A stretch of DNA of 64,000 nt, taken from JAGNHN01 sp964590645. Lineage in GTDB: Bacteria > Bacteroidota > Bacteroidia > Bacteroidales > JAGNHN01. Below the pieces are notes generated by a model. The model was not told the origin of the DNA, ran no database searches, and was given only the letters and a program-made list of their open reading frames with translations. The position numbers and the translations under genes were made by a program. The DNA lies in the NCBI GenBank assembly GCA_964590645.1, contig CAZPYJ010000009.1, positions 62,001 through 126,000 of the forward strand, in the 5' to 3' direction. Positions 9,749-18,468 of this stretch are shown here, in pieces. Position 1 is the first letter of the stretch, and each line of letters begins with the position of its first letter.

Positions 9749-10216
9749 TTATCGGGGAGAAACGGTAAAATTATCCATCGCATAGCGGGTGAGCACCGGA
9801 ATATGATCATAATTCAGAAAGCGAACAAAAAACCTGAGTTCACCCGGACTGCCGGCGGTGCAGACGCCCTCTTTTATTCCACCCGCTTCCAGAGCAACAA
9901 CATAGTGGTATTCCCCGTCCGTGGACTCACAGGTAGTACACTTTCCATCATACCATAACAGCATATCCCAACTCAGCCGGAAGTCCTTCTGTGTGGTATT
10001 GACAAACTGCACCAGAATCATTTCCTGAAAAATACCATTGGCTTCGTCATTACACTCCACCTTCTTAAGGAAAATCTGCACGCCGTCAATTTCACGGCTG
10101 AACTGCCATTCTTCAGTCAGCTTGTTCATTGGAATGGGTTCGAAAGCATAGGCCTGATTCCAGACAATAAGGGTGCTGATAATCAGGAAGATAGTTAAAT
10201 AACGCTGGATTTTCAT
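9749..10216 (-). CDS. Small secreted protein of unknown function (copy 2)
   Basis: 155 residues with an N-terminal hydrophobic signal (MKIQRYLTIFLIISTLIVW...AYA). The mature part closely matches the 7333-7791 product, including the four cysteines (ECNDEA, CTTC, VCTAG) and LRFFVRFLNYDHIPV. Function unknown. It is the first gene of the copy 2 unit and ends 11 bp before the type B gene. The 241-bp divergent gap to the BatA-like gene must hold its promoter, but I see no clear -7 box on the minus strand there. Confidence 0.85.
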   Translation of the reverse strand: MKIQRYLTIFLIISTLIVWNQAYAFEPIPMNKLTEEWQFSREIDGVQIFLKKVECNDEANGIFQEMILVQFVNTTQKDFRLSWDMLLWYDGKCTTCESTDGEYHYVVALEAGGIKEGVCTAGSPGELRFFVRFLNYDHIPVLTRYAMDNFTVSPR

Positions 10217-10415
10217 AGTGTTTTGTTTTTATGCCGATGGATTCTCTTTTTCATTGAAAAAATGGAGATAAAACCCTGCCAGTGGTTCCTTGTCGTATGG
10301 ATTCAATTCGCCACACTTTCATTGACACAAATCAGTTGCGAGAAGTTGTCTGATATTCCCTTGTTTTAGGTTTTTCTGTGATCCTGGTCTGTCTGTCCTT
10401 CAACCGCATAATGGT

Positions 10416-10423
10416 TATCTTTG
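10416..10423 (+). promoter_or_regulatory. Bacteroidota -7 box upstream of the BatA-like gene
   Basis: TATCTTTG matches TAnnTTTG and lies 34 nt before the ATG at 10458. A matching -33 TTG was not found. Confidence 0.55.
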
Positions 10424-10457
10424 CCGGGGTTAAGCCACAGACTTAAGATTTCGCTTT

Positions 10458-12506
10458 ATGCAGTTTATATATCCGGGTTTCCTGTTTGCCTCTGCAGCGG
10501 TACTCATCCCGCTGATTATCCATTTGTTTCGTTTCAGGCGATACCGGAAAATGTATTTTTCCAACGTCCGCCTGATTGAAGATTTGCAACTGGAGAAAAG
10601 GCGACGCTCCCGCCTGAAACATATACTGGTACTTCTGGCGCGTATGTTTGCAATCCTCAGTCTTGTTTTTGCATTTGCCCAGCCATATAAACCCCTGGAA
10701 ACCGGAACTCAGCTTTCTGAGCGCAAGCAGGTGGTCGTCTACCTGGATAATTCTTTTTCAATGGAGACGCTGGGTGAAGAGGGTTCTCTCCTGCAGCAGG
10801 CAAGAATCAGGGCGGCAGAGATCGTGGAAGCATACAATGTTTCTGATCGTTTCGCCTTGCTGACCAATGATTTTGAAGGACGACATCAGCAGTACTACAG
10901 CCGCGAAGAGTTCCTGGAAATGCTGGCTGCCGTGGAGATCAGTCCGCTAAGCCGCAGTCTGGATGAAGTTTTGAGGCGGGTTGACGACTTGAAAGGGCAG
11001 GATGCCGCCAGGGAGGTTTTTCTTCTTTCTGATTTTCAACGCAACTTCTTACCCGAAGCCTCGACGCTCAATGCAGATAGCGCCTTGCGTATTTATTTCG
11101 CTCCCATCAAGGCCAATGCTATTTCCAATTTATATATCGACAGCGTTTGGCTGGATTCTCCTTTGCGCTACCAGGGACAGGGGATGCGATTGAGGGTCAG
11201 GGTGGTGAACAGTGGAGCAGGGGATTATGAGAAGATTCCATTGCGCCTGCGCCTGAACGGCGTCCAGCGGGCAGTGGCTACCCTGGATATTCCTGCCGGC
11301 CGCTCAGGTGAAGTCACCCTGCCCTTCACTGCCGAAGAATCAGGATGGTATGCCGGAATGCTTGAAATTACAGATTATCCGGTCACTTTTGATGATCATT
11401 ATCATTTTGCCTTTGAGGTGCGTGGAGCGCTGAAGGTGCTCAGGGTGTTCGGACAAAGCCCCGAACCTTATCTTCCGGCTCTTTTCCGTACCGACAGCAG
11501 TTTTGTCTTTTCTTCTCAGGCCCTGATGCAGTTGGATTATGCCGCCCTGGCAAGCCAGGATCTGATCATCCTGGAAAACCTCCAGCAATTCCCCTCCGGT
11601 CTCATCGCAGCCCTGCAAGCTTTTGTCGATGACGGCGGCTCACTGGTACTGTTCCCGGGTATCGCCGCCCTGCCCGAAGACCTGAACCCCCTGCTCCGCA
11701 TATTTGCGATGGGCAGTTTTGGAGCAGAAGATACAAGCTCCACAAGGCTTGCCGGAATGAATGAAGCACATCCCCTCCTCGACGGGGTATTCGAAAACAC
11801 GGAAAAAACAGGACCGGAAAGGGTGGATCTGCCAGAGGTGAGACGACATTATCCCTTGCTTTCATCTGCCCCCGATGTGCTCAGCGTAATGCAATTGGAA
11901 AACGGAAGGCCTTTCCTCCTGCATAAGCCCGTCGGACACGGACAAGTGTATCTTTTTACCTCCGCCCTGGCTCCCGAAGCAAACCAGCTGGCCCGTCACG
12001 CCCTCGTGGTTCCATTGCTCTATCGTATGGGGATGATGAGCCGGCCGGTCAGTGAAATGGCCGCCACCGTCGGGCAGGAAACGGTGATACGCCTGGCAGG
12101 ACTCGAAAGCGTGCCCGAAATCATCCGTGTAAAACACCGAATCCGCGGGAATGTATTTATCCCTGAGATCCGCAGGGCAGCAAGCATAGTGTATCTGCAT
12201 ACTCACAACCATATACGTGAGGATGGAATGTATGAGGTGCTGGAGGATGAAAGGATCCTTGCTATGGCAGCCTTTAACTATGATCGCCGTGAATCAAACC
12301 TGAACTATTTCTCTAACCCCGAACTGGAGGAATGGATCCGGATGAGGGATGATGCCCTGTTCCAGGTTCTGGATTTTAAAACGGCAAGTACGGTGCAAGC
12401 CCTGAGCCTGCTGAATGAAGGGAAAAGATATTTCCGCTGGTTCCTGCTGGCTGCCTTGTTGTTTTTGCTGACTGAAGTAATTTTGTTGCGTTTTATGAAA
12501 GGCTGA
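10458..12506 (+). CDS. BatA domain-containing membrane protein (VWA-like)
   Basis: 682 residues. The N-terminus is the Bacteroidota N-terminal double-transmembrane domain (FIYPGFLFASAAVLIPLIIH, an arginine-rich loop, then a second helix ending VFAFAQPY). A von Willebrand A-like region starts with VVVYLDNSFSM, where DNSFS is a degenerate MIDAS DxSxS. A large periplasmic region and a last membrane helix (FLLAALLFLLTEVILLRF) end the protein. The family is linked to aerotolerance (Bat) and MoxR-type modules, but no MoxR ATPase is nearby, so the function is unassigned. It begins an operon-like run; the next start codon is 8 bp after its stop. Confidence 0.85.
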   Translation: MQFIYPGFLFASAAVLIPLIIHLFRFRRYRKMYFSNVRLIEDLQLEKRRRSRLKHILVLLARMFAILSLVFAFAQPYKPLETGTQLSERKQVVVYLDNSFSMETLGEEGSLLQQARIRAAEIVEAYNVSDRFALLTNDFEGRHQQYYSREEFLEMLAAVEISPLSRSLDEVLRRVDDLKGQDAAREVFLLSDFQRNFLPEASTLNADSALRIYFAPIKANAISNLYIDSVWLDSPLRYQGQGMRLRVRVVNSGAGDYEKIPLRLRLNGVQRAVATLDIPAGRSGEVTLPFTAEESGWYAGMLEITDYPVTFDDHYHFAFEVRGALKVLRVFGQSPEPYLPALFRTDSSFVFSSQALMQLDYAALASQDLIILENLQQFPSGLIAALQAFVDDGGSLVLFPGIAALPEDLNPLLRIFAMGSFGAEDTSSTRLAGMNEAHPLLDGVFENTEKTGPERVDLPEVRRHYPLLSSAPDVLSVMQLENGRPFLLHKPVGHGQVYLFTSALAPEANQLARHALVVPLLYRMGMMSRPVSEMAATVGQETVIRLAGLESVPEIIRVKHRIRGNVFIPEIRRAASIVYLHTHNHIREDGMYEVLEDERILAMAAFNYDRRESNLNYFSNPELEEWIRMRDDALFQVLDFKTASTVQALSLLNEGKRYFRWFLLAALLFLLTEVILLRFMKG

Positions 12507-12513
12507 GGAAGCG

Positions 12514-15303
12514 ATGGACGAAGAATTGCAAACGCATCAGGGGGAAGAACAACACAGGGATGTTCATTCAGACCGGCACAGGACTATACAGCTGAGCGGG
12601 ATGTATGAGAATTGGTTCCTGGATTATGCCTCCTATGTCATCCTGGAAAGGGCAGTACCCGAAGCCCTCGATGGGCTTAAACCGGTGCAGCGGCGTATTC
12701 TTCACGCAATGCGCGAGATGGACGACGGGCGCTTCAACAAAGTAGCCAACATCATCGGGCAGACGATGCAATACCATCCCCACGGGGATGCCTCTATCGG
12801 GGATGCCCTGGTGCAACTCGGACAAAAGGATATCCTGATCGAAGCACAGGGTAACTGGGGCAATATCCTTACAGGGGACAGTGCCGCAGCCCCCCGTTAT
12901 ATCGAAGCCCGCCTCTCTGCCTTCGCCCTCGAAGTGGTCTTTAACCCCAAAATCACCCGTTGGAAAAAGAGTTACGACGGACGCAAAAATGAACCGGTCG
13001 CCCTCCCCGTGAAGTTTCCCCTGCTCCTGGCACAAGGCGTGGAAGGCATCGCGGTTGGATTGGCCTCCAAGATTCTGCCCCATAATTTCGTGGAGCTGCT
13101 GGATGCCGCCGTGGCCCTGCTTAAAGACGAAGCTTTTACCCTCTATCCTGACTTTCCCACCGGCGGATATGTGGAGGTGAGCAAATACAACGACGGGCTC
13201 AGGGGAGGCAAAGTCAGGGTGCGGGCGAAAATCCAGCAATTGGATAAGAAAACCCTGGTGGTCAAAGAAATACCCTTCTCTACCACCACCGGCAGCCTCA
13301 TCGATTCTATCCTGGCTGCCAACGACAAGGGCAAAATCAAGATCCGGAAAATTGACGACAATACGGCGGAGAATGTGGAAATCCTTATCCACCTTGCTCC
13401 CGGCGTCTCTCCGGATCAAACTATGGATGCACTCTATGCCTTTACAGATTGCGAAATCTCACTGAGCCCCAACAACTGTGTTATCCACGATGGAAAACCC
13501 CGCTTCCTGGGTTCCACCGAACTGCTCGGAATGAGTGTGGATCATACGGTGGACCTCCTGGCCCAGGAACTCAATCTCCGCCTGCACGAACTCGATGAAC
13601 AATGGCATTTTGCCAGCCTCGAAAGGATTTTTATCGAGAAAAGGATTTACCGAAGGATTGAAAAAAGCGAAACCTGGGAGGCAGTTATTCAGGCCATAGA
13701 AAGCGGGCTGGAACCCCATACCAAAAACCTTCGCAGGGAAGTGACCAGAGACGACATCGTCAGGCTGACCGAAATCCGCATCAAACGCATTTCCAAATAT
13801 GATGCGGACAGGGCATTGGATGTCCTCCGGAAACTGGAAGATGAAATGGAAAGCGTGAAGCATCATCTTGCCCACCTTACTGAATATGCCATTGCCTGGT
13901 TCACCAACCTGAAGACCAAATACGGAAAGGGCCGGGAACGGAAGACAGAGATCCGGAACTTCGAGAATATTGAAGCTACAATGGTGGCCGCTGCCAATCA
14001 GAAACTCTATGTAAACCGTGAAGAAGGTTTTGCAGGGACTGCTCTGAAAAAGGATGAATTCGTCTGCGATTGCAGCGATATCGATGATATCATCGCCTTC
14101 CGCGCCGATGGAAGTGTTATGGTGACGAAAGTGGCCGCTAAGGTCTTTCTCGGAACCGACATCATTCATATTGATGTCTTCCGGAAAAATGATGACCGCA
14201 CCATATATAATATGGTCTATCAGGATGGCCGCGCAGGAAAAGCGATGGTGAAGCGCTTTGCCGTTACCAGCGTAACCCGCGACAAGGAGTACGACCTTAC
14301 TTCCGGGACCAAGGGATCCAAAATCCTCTACTTCTCTGCCAATCCCAATGGGGAAGCAGAACTGATCCACGTGATGTTGCGTCCCCGACCCAGAATGAAA
14401 AAGACTTCCTTTGATTTTGATTTTGCAGAGATCCCGATCCGCGGAAGGGCCTCCAAAGGGAATACGCTCAGCCGTTACGCTGTCCGGAAAATCAGTAAGA
14501 AAGAAGAAGGGGTCAGTACCTTAGGCGCGATGGGGGTTTGGTATGATGAAACCGTGAACCGGATCAATACTGAGGAGCGCGGGCTGTATCTGGGTGAATT
14601 CAAGGGAGAAGATAAGATCATCGGTTTCAACCGCTCCGGAACATACCGCACCTATGGTTTTGATTCCACCACCCACTTCCAGGAGGATATGTTCCTGATT
14701 CAGAAATATGATCCCGCGCAAGTGGTAAGCCTGGTTTATTATGACGGAAATACCGGGGATCACTATCATAAACGCTTTGTGCCCGAACTCACGGAGAAAC
14801 GGGTGCTGTTGACCAATGAGCACCCGGAAACAAAGATCATTCATCTGAGCCTGGATCCGGATACTGTCTTCTTTGTGAGGGGACGAAAGCGGACCAAATC
14901 GGCGGAAGAAACCTCGGAAGAGATCAGGGCAATGGATCATATTGCTGTGAAGGGAACCACTGCCAAAGGCAAGAAGCTGGTGACTTTCGATGTGGAGGAG
15001 GTGGTTCTTAAGGAGGGACAGGGAGAGGAACAGGGACAGGGAGAGGAAGAGGTAAAGGAGGGCCGGGGAGGGGTCGAACAGGAACAGGAACAGGAACAGG
15101 AAGAGGTAAAAGGGGGCCGGGGAGGGGTCGCCCTTCGACAGGCTCAGGGACAGGAAGAGTTTGACCCTTCGACTGCCCTTCGGCTGCGCTCAGGGCAAGC
15201 GCTCAGGGTAAAGGAAGAGGAAGAGGTAAAAGGGGAGCAGGAAGGGGTCAAAAAAGAGAAGAACACCAAAAAGGATCCTCCTTCGCAAATGACATTATTT
15301 TAA
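12514..15303 (+). CDS. parC: DNA topoisomerase IV / gyrase subunit A (ParC-type)
   Basis: Type IIA topoisomerase breakage-reunion subunit, 929 residues. YASYVILERAVPEALDGLKPVQ opens the family core, followed by QYHPHGDASIGDALV and the active-site tyrosine Tyr129 in AAPRYIEARL. The tower and coiled-coil region and the C-terminal DNA-wrapping region follow. The partner ParE/GyrB is not in the window. From about residue 830 the tail becomes low-complexity (Glu/Gln/Gly/Lys), contains REP-like DNA read in frame (ALRQAQG, LRLRSGQALR) and ends with DPPSQMTLF. Gyrase A cannot be fully excluded, but this divergent form is normally annotated as topoisomerase IV subunit A in this phylum. Confidence 0.92.
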   Translation: MDEELQTHQGEEQHRDVHSDRHRTIQLSGMYENWFLDYASYVILERAVPEALDGLKPVQRRILHAMREMDDGRFNKVANIIGQTMQYHPHGDASIGDALVQLGQKDILIEAQGNWGNILTGDSAAAPRYIEARLSAFALEVVFNPKITRWKKSYDGRKNEPVALPVKFPLLLAQGVEGIAVGLASKILPHNFVELLDAAVALLKDEAFTLYPDFPTGGYVEVSKYNDGLRGGKVRVRAKIQQLDKKTLVVKEIPFSTTTGSLIDSILAANDKGKIKIRKIDDNTAENVEILIHLAPGVSPDQTMDALYAFTDCEISLSPNNCVIHDGKPRFLGSTELLGMSVDHTVDLLAQELNLRLHELDEQWHFASLERIFIEKRIYRRIEKSETWEAVIQAIESGLEPHTKNLRREVTRDDIVRLTEIRIKRISKYDADRALDVLRKLEDEMESVKHHLAHLTEYAIAWFTNLKTKYGKGRERKTEIRNFENIEATMVAAANQKLYVNREEGFAGTALKKDEFVCDCSDIDDIIAFRADGSVMVTKVAAKVFLGTDIIHIDVFRKNDDRTIYNMVYQDGRAGKAMVKRFAVTSVTRDKEYDLTSGTKGSKILYFSANPNGEAELIHVMLRPRPRMKKTSFDFDFAEIPIRGRASKGNTLSRYAVRKISKKEEGVSTLGAMGVWYDETVNRINTEERGLYLGEFKGEDKIIGFNRSGTYRTYGFDSTTHFQEDMFLIQKYDPAQVVSLVYYDGNTGDHYHKRFVPELTEKRVLLTNEHPETKIIHLSLDPDTVFFVRGRKRTKSAEETSEEIRAMDHIAVKGTTAKGKKLVTFDVEEVVLKEGQGEEQGQGEEEVKEGRGGVEQEQEQEQEEVKGGRGGVALRQAQGQEEFDPSTALRLRSGQALRVKEEEEVKGEQEGVKKEKNTKKDPPSQMTLF
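15131..15149. repeat. REP-like palindromic element core inside parC
   Basis: CCCTTCGACAGGCTCAGGG, the exact reverse complement of intergenic copies at 48992-49010 and 49046-49064. It encodes part of ALRQAQG in the ParC tail. Confidence 0.85.
15164..15209. repeat. Composite REP-like element inside parC
   Basis: About 46 bp with the word order GACCCTTCG, CTGCCCTTCG, CTCAGGGC, CGCTCAGGG. This matches the reverse complement of the intergenic element at 49033-49077 with a few substitutions. It is translated in frame as DPSTALRLRSGQALR. Confidence 0.75.
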
Positions 15304-15323
15304 TCGAATAGACACAAAAAAAT

Positions 15324-16544
15324 ATGAGCAATATGAACCTGGATGTGAGCAAGGATGTGAAATGGATTGGCGTGCTGGATCACGATATTGTCACCTTCGA
15401 TGTGGTAATGGAAACCAAGTACGGGACAAGCTATAACTCTTACTTTATCGATGCGGCCCAAAAAGCCATCGTGGAAACCAGCAAGGAAAAATTCTGGCCG
15501 GAGTATGAAGCGAAAATCCGCTCGATGTGCGATCCTTCTGAAATCCGCTACATTATTCTGAATCATACTGAGCCTGACCATTCAGGGAACCTGTTTAATC
15601 TGCTTTCGATTGCCCCCAATGCGGAAGTGATCGGATCGGGGAATGCCATCCGCTACCTGAAGGATATGTTCGATGCCCCCTTCCCGCATCGCGTGGTGAA
15701 GGATGGAGATACCCTCAGCCTGGGTAATAAGAGCCTTGAATTTATTTCCGCCCCTAACCTGCATTGGCCCGATTCGATGTACACCTGGCTGAAGGAAGAC
15801 CGCATCCTGTTTACCTGCGACTCCTTCGGTGCGCATTATGCCGATGAAGCAATGTTTGATGATCTTGTGGACAAGGAAAAGTATGAAGATGCTTTCCGTT
15901 ATTATTTCGATGTGATCCTGAAACCCTTCAGCCGCTTTATGGTGAAAGCCATTGAAAAGATCAGCCAGCTGGATATTCAGGCGATCTGTCCCGGTCACGG
16001 CCCGGTCTTGCGCAACAACTGGCGCAGATATGTAGACCTTTCGCTTCAGTGGTCTCACGAATACCTGAATACTCCCTCGCCACGCAGGGTTTTTATCCCT
16101 TATGTTTCGGCATACGACAAAACCGGTCGCATTGCCAGGGCCATTGCTGAAGGGGTGGAGGCAGCAGGAGACATTGATGTGGAAGTCCAGGACATTGAAA
16201 TGAGTGCCATCGGTGAGCTCGAGATGCAGCTTACCCGTGCATCCGGGATTATTGTGGGCTCTCCCGTGATCAATCAGAATATCCTGCTTCCGGTATATAA
16301 ACTTTTTGCCCTCATTTCACCTTTACGCGACAAAGGCAAGCTGGCAGGAGGCTTTGGCTCTTATGGCTGGAGCGGAGAGAACCGGAATCTGATCCGCTCA
16401 TCTCTGGAAAACCTGAAGCTGAAGTACCACAAAGAAGGAGCCTTCTTCAAGTTTTCCCCAACGGATGAGGAACTGGTGCACAGCCGGGAATATGGAAAAA
16501 GTTTCGGAGAAGCACTCCTTGAGGGGAAGCCCCCGGAAGGATAA
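15324..16544 (+). CDS. FprA-type flavo-diiron protein (A-type flavoprotein)
   Basis: 406 residues, two-domain A-type flavoprotein that reduces O2 to water and/or NO to N2O, cytoplasmic. The N-terminal metallo-beta-lactamase-like half carries the diiron ligands His81, Glu83, Asp85 and His86 in HTEPDHSGN, with further ligands in DSFGAHYAD and CPGHGPVLR. The C-terminal half (about 255-400) is a flavodoxin domain binding FMN (FIPYVSAYDKTGRIARAI, GSPVINQNILLPVY, GSYGWSGE). Rubredoxin, the usual electron donor, is not encoded nearby. It starts 20 bp after parC, so it may share its transcript. MSNMNLD offers a second ATG at 15333; the first is used here. Confidence 0.93.
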   Translation: MSNMNLDVSKDVKWIGVLDHDIVTFDVVMETKYGTSYNSYFIDAAQKAIVETSKEKFWPEYEAKIRSMCDPSEIRYIILNHTEPDHSGNLFNLLSIAPNAEVIGSGNAIRYLKDMFDAPFPHRVVKDGDTLSLGNKSLEFISAPNLHWPDSMYTWLKEDRILFTCDSFGAHYADEAMFDDLVDKEKYEDAFRYYFDVILKPFSRFMVKAIEKISQLDIQAICPGHGPVLRNNWRRYVDLSLQWSHEYLNTPSPRRVFIPYVSAYDKTGRIARAIAEGVEAAGDIDVEVQDIEMSAIGELEMQLTRASGIIVGSPVINQNILLPVYKLFALISPLRDKGKLAGGFGSYGWSGENRNLIRSSLENLKLKYHKEGAFFKFSPTDEELVHSREYGKSFGEALLEGKPPEG

Positions 16545-16595
16545 CATTCCGGACCGAAAGTCGTTCCCTTGCCTTTTCGTCCTAAAAACTGCATT

Positions 16596-17432
16596 GTGAA
16601 GAAAACCGTTTTCCACTTCCTGCTTCTCTTATTGCCAATGCTGTTCAGCAGCTGCCTGGTAGAACGGCAGTTGGCCGGACAGTTTGTCTCACGCTGGCAT
16701 CCTCCCGCCCTGCTGGTGATGGCTCCCGATGTCGTGCTGAAACAAAATCTGAAAGCAGAGGAACAACTTGAACGAAGTGGGATGAGCAGGGCAGAGAAAG
16801 ATTCTGTGGCCTACTTCAGCTCTCTTTTTCTGAAGGAACTTTCAGACTCTTTATTGGTGGAAACATACGTAAACGCATTCATCCAGGACCTGCGCAATCA
16901 GGGTTATGTGGTTTTTGTGGAATCTGACCTGGATACCTTTCTTACCTGGAAGGGCGAAGCCTATGTTTTTAATATGGCCCAGCTTCAACTGGAAGAATAC
17001 ATCATTCCACTGTCGGAACAAGAAGTGTTTGATGATACCATTGTCTATTATAAAAAGTTCGAACTGAATGCACTGAGCATCAATTCCTGGTTTGAACTCA
17101 GCCCTATGAATGCTCCGGAGTCTGAGCCTCGACTGCTCTATGCCAGCCACTATCTGCACGATTATATAAAGGGTCGTTTCACCCGTCATCCCATTAAAGG
17201 GACTGTCGTCTATAAATATGAAAAACGCCCGGTTGACATTCGCGACATCTACCGTCTCACCGAAGTGCTAGGGAAAAAATATGCCGGCTGGCTGACGGAT
17301 TTTTTTGTGAACAACTACATTCAGGAATCACTGCCGGAAGGCCTGGAACCGGAAGTGCGTTATACCTACGATCCTGGAACAGGGAAGCTGCGCCGGAGCT
17401 GGGAGGAACGTTTTCTGGAAATGGATCCCTGA
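16596..17432 (+). CDS. Lipoprotein of unknown function
   Basis: 278 residues from the GTG at 16596, chosen because it gives a textbook lipoprotein signal (KKTVFHFLLLLLPMLFSSC, acylated Cys after LFSS). A TTG nine codons upstream would place a non-hydrophobic stretch in front. No domain is recognised. The mature part is rich in charged and aromatic residues, with many Tyr and Phe. It follows the FprA gene by 51 bp and ends 1 bp before the convergent tsaD stop. Envelope location is supported; function is not. Confidence 0.75.
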   Translation: MKKTVFHFLLLLLPMLFSSCLVERQLAGQFVSRWHPPALLVMAPDVVLKQNLKAEEQLERSGMSRAEKDSVAYFSSLFLKELSDSLLVETYVNAFIQDLRNQGYVVFVESDLDTFLTWKGEAYVFNMAQLQLEEYIIPLSEQEVFDDTIVYYKKFELNALSINSWFELSPMNAPESEPRLLYASHYLHDYIKGRFTRHPIKGTVVYKYEKRPVDIRDIYRLTEVLGKKYAGWLTDFFVNNYIQESLPEGLEPEVRYTYDPGTGKLRRSWEERFLEMDP

Positions 17433-17433
17433 T

Positions 17434-18465
17434 TCAGTTGCCGGCCCGGGCATAGGGCGCTGCATCCAGCCCGGCAAAATCCTTTTGAAAAAATTTGAAT
17501 ACCCCTGCCATCGCAATCATTGCAGCATTGTCGGTGCTGTAGCTGAAGTTGGGCAAGAAGAGCTTCCATCCTTTTTCTGCTGCCATTTTTTCCAATGCAC
17601 TTCGCAAGCCACTGTTGGCAGAAACCCCTCCGGCTATGGCAACTTCCCTGATGCCGGTTTGCTCTGCGGCCAACACAAGCTTGTGAAGCAGTATAGAGAT
17701 GATGCGCGCCTGAATGGATGCGGCCAGGTCAGCCTTGTTTGTCTCAATAAAGTCTTTGTCTTCCTTAAGGCGGTCGCGAAGAAAGTATAGAAAGGAGGTT
17801 TTCAAGCCACTGAAGCTGTAATCCAAAGCTTGAATGTGGGGTTCCGGAAAACGGAAGGCGTCCGGATTGCCCTCTTTGGAAAGTTTATCAATCAAAGGCC
17901 CGCCCGGATAAGGCAGCCCCATAATCTTGGCCGCCTTGTCGAAAGCTTCCCCGGCAGCATCGTCAATGGTTTGGCCTATGATTTGCATATCCCCGGGCGA
18001 TTTCACCACCACAATCTGGGTGTGACCACCCGATACCGTCAGGCACAGAAAAGGAAAGGAGGGTACCGTCTGGTCTTCGTTATCACGGATGAAATGGGCA
18101 AGGATATGGGCTTTCAAGTGATCAACCTCAATCAGGGGAATCCCAAGTGCAATGGAAAGGGATTTGGCAAAGGAGATGCCAACCAGCAGGCTTCCCAGGA
18201 GGCCCGGGCCACGTGTAAAAGCAATACCATCCAGCTCATTTTTGGCTACCTTTGCCCTTTGCAGGGCGATATCCACCACCGGGATGATGTTTTGCTGATG
18301 GGCACGGGAGGCCAGTTCAGGCACCACACCCCCGAAGTCCTTGTGCACAGTCTGATTGGCGATCATATTGGAAAGAATACGGTCGCCCAGGATGACCGCC
18401 GCAGCAGTATCATCACAGGAAGATTCAATGCCCAGCAGGCATATTTCTGAAAAAGGCTTTTCCAT
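17434..18465 (-). CDS. tsaD: tRNA N6-adenosine threonylcarbamoyltransferase TsaD
   Basis: 343 residues, full length for the family. TsaD transfers the threonylcarbamoyl group to A37 of tRNAs decoding ANN codons, together with TsaB and TsaE. The ASKHA signature is visible: GIESSCDDTAAAV at the N-terminus, the metal-binding HxxxH as HLKAH, VSGGHTQIV, AIAGGVSANSGLR and the C-terminal YSTDNAAMIAMAG. The start codon is only 3 bp from the divergent tamB start. Essential housekeeping gene. Confidence 0.97.
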   Translation of the reverse strand: MEKPFSEICLLGIESSCDDTAAAVILGDRILSNMIANQTVHKDFGGVVPELASRAHQQNIIPVVDIALQRAKVAKNELDGIAFTRGPGLLGSLLVGISFAKSLSIALGIPLIEVDHLKAHILAHFIRDNEDQTVPSFPFLCLTVSGGHTQIVVVKSPGDMQIIGQTIDDAAGEAFDKAAKIMGLPYPGGPLIDKLSKEGNPDAFRFPEPHIQALDYSFSGLKTSFLYFLRDRLKEDKDFIETNKADLAASIQARIISILLHKLVLAAEQTGIREVAIAGGVSANSGLRSALEKMAAEKGWKLFLPNFSYSTDNAAMIAMAGVFKFFQKDFAGLDAAPYARAGN

Positions 18466-18468
18466 ATA

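Noticed and set aside
12568..14370. Long minus-strand open frames opposite parC
   Set aside because: Antisense shadows of a clear coding gene; high-GC wobble positions on the coding strand keep the other frames open.
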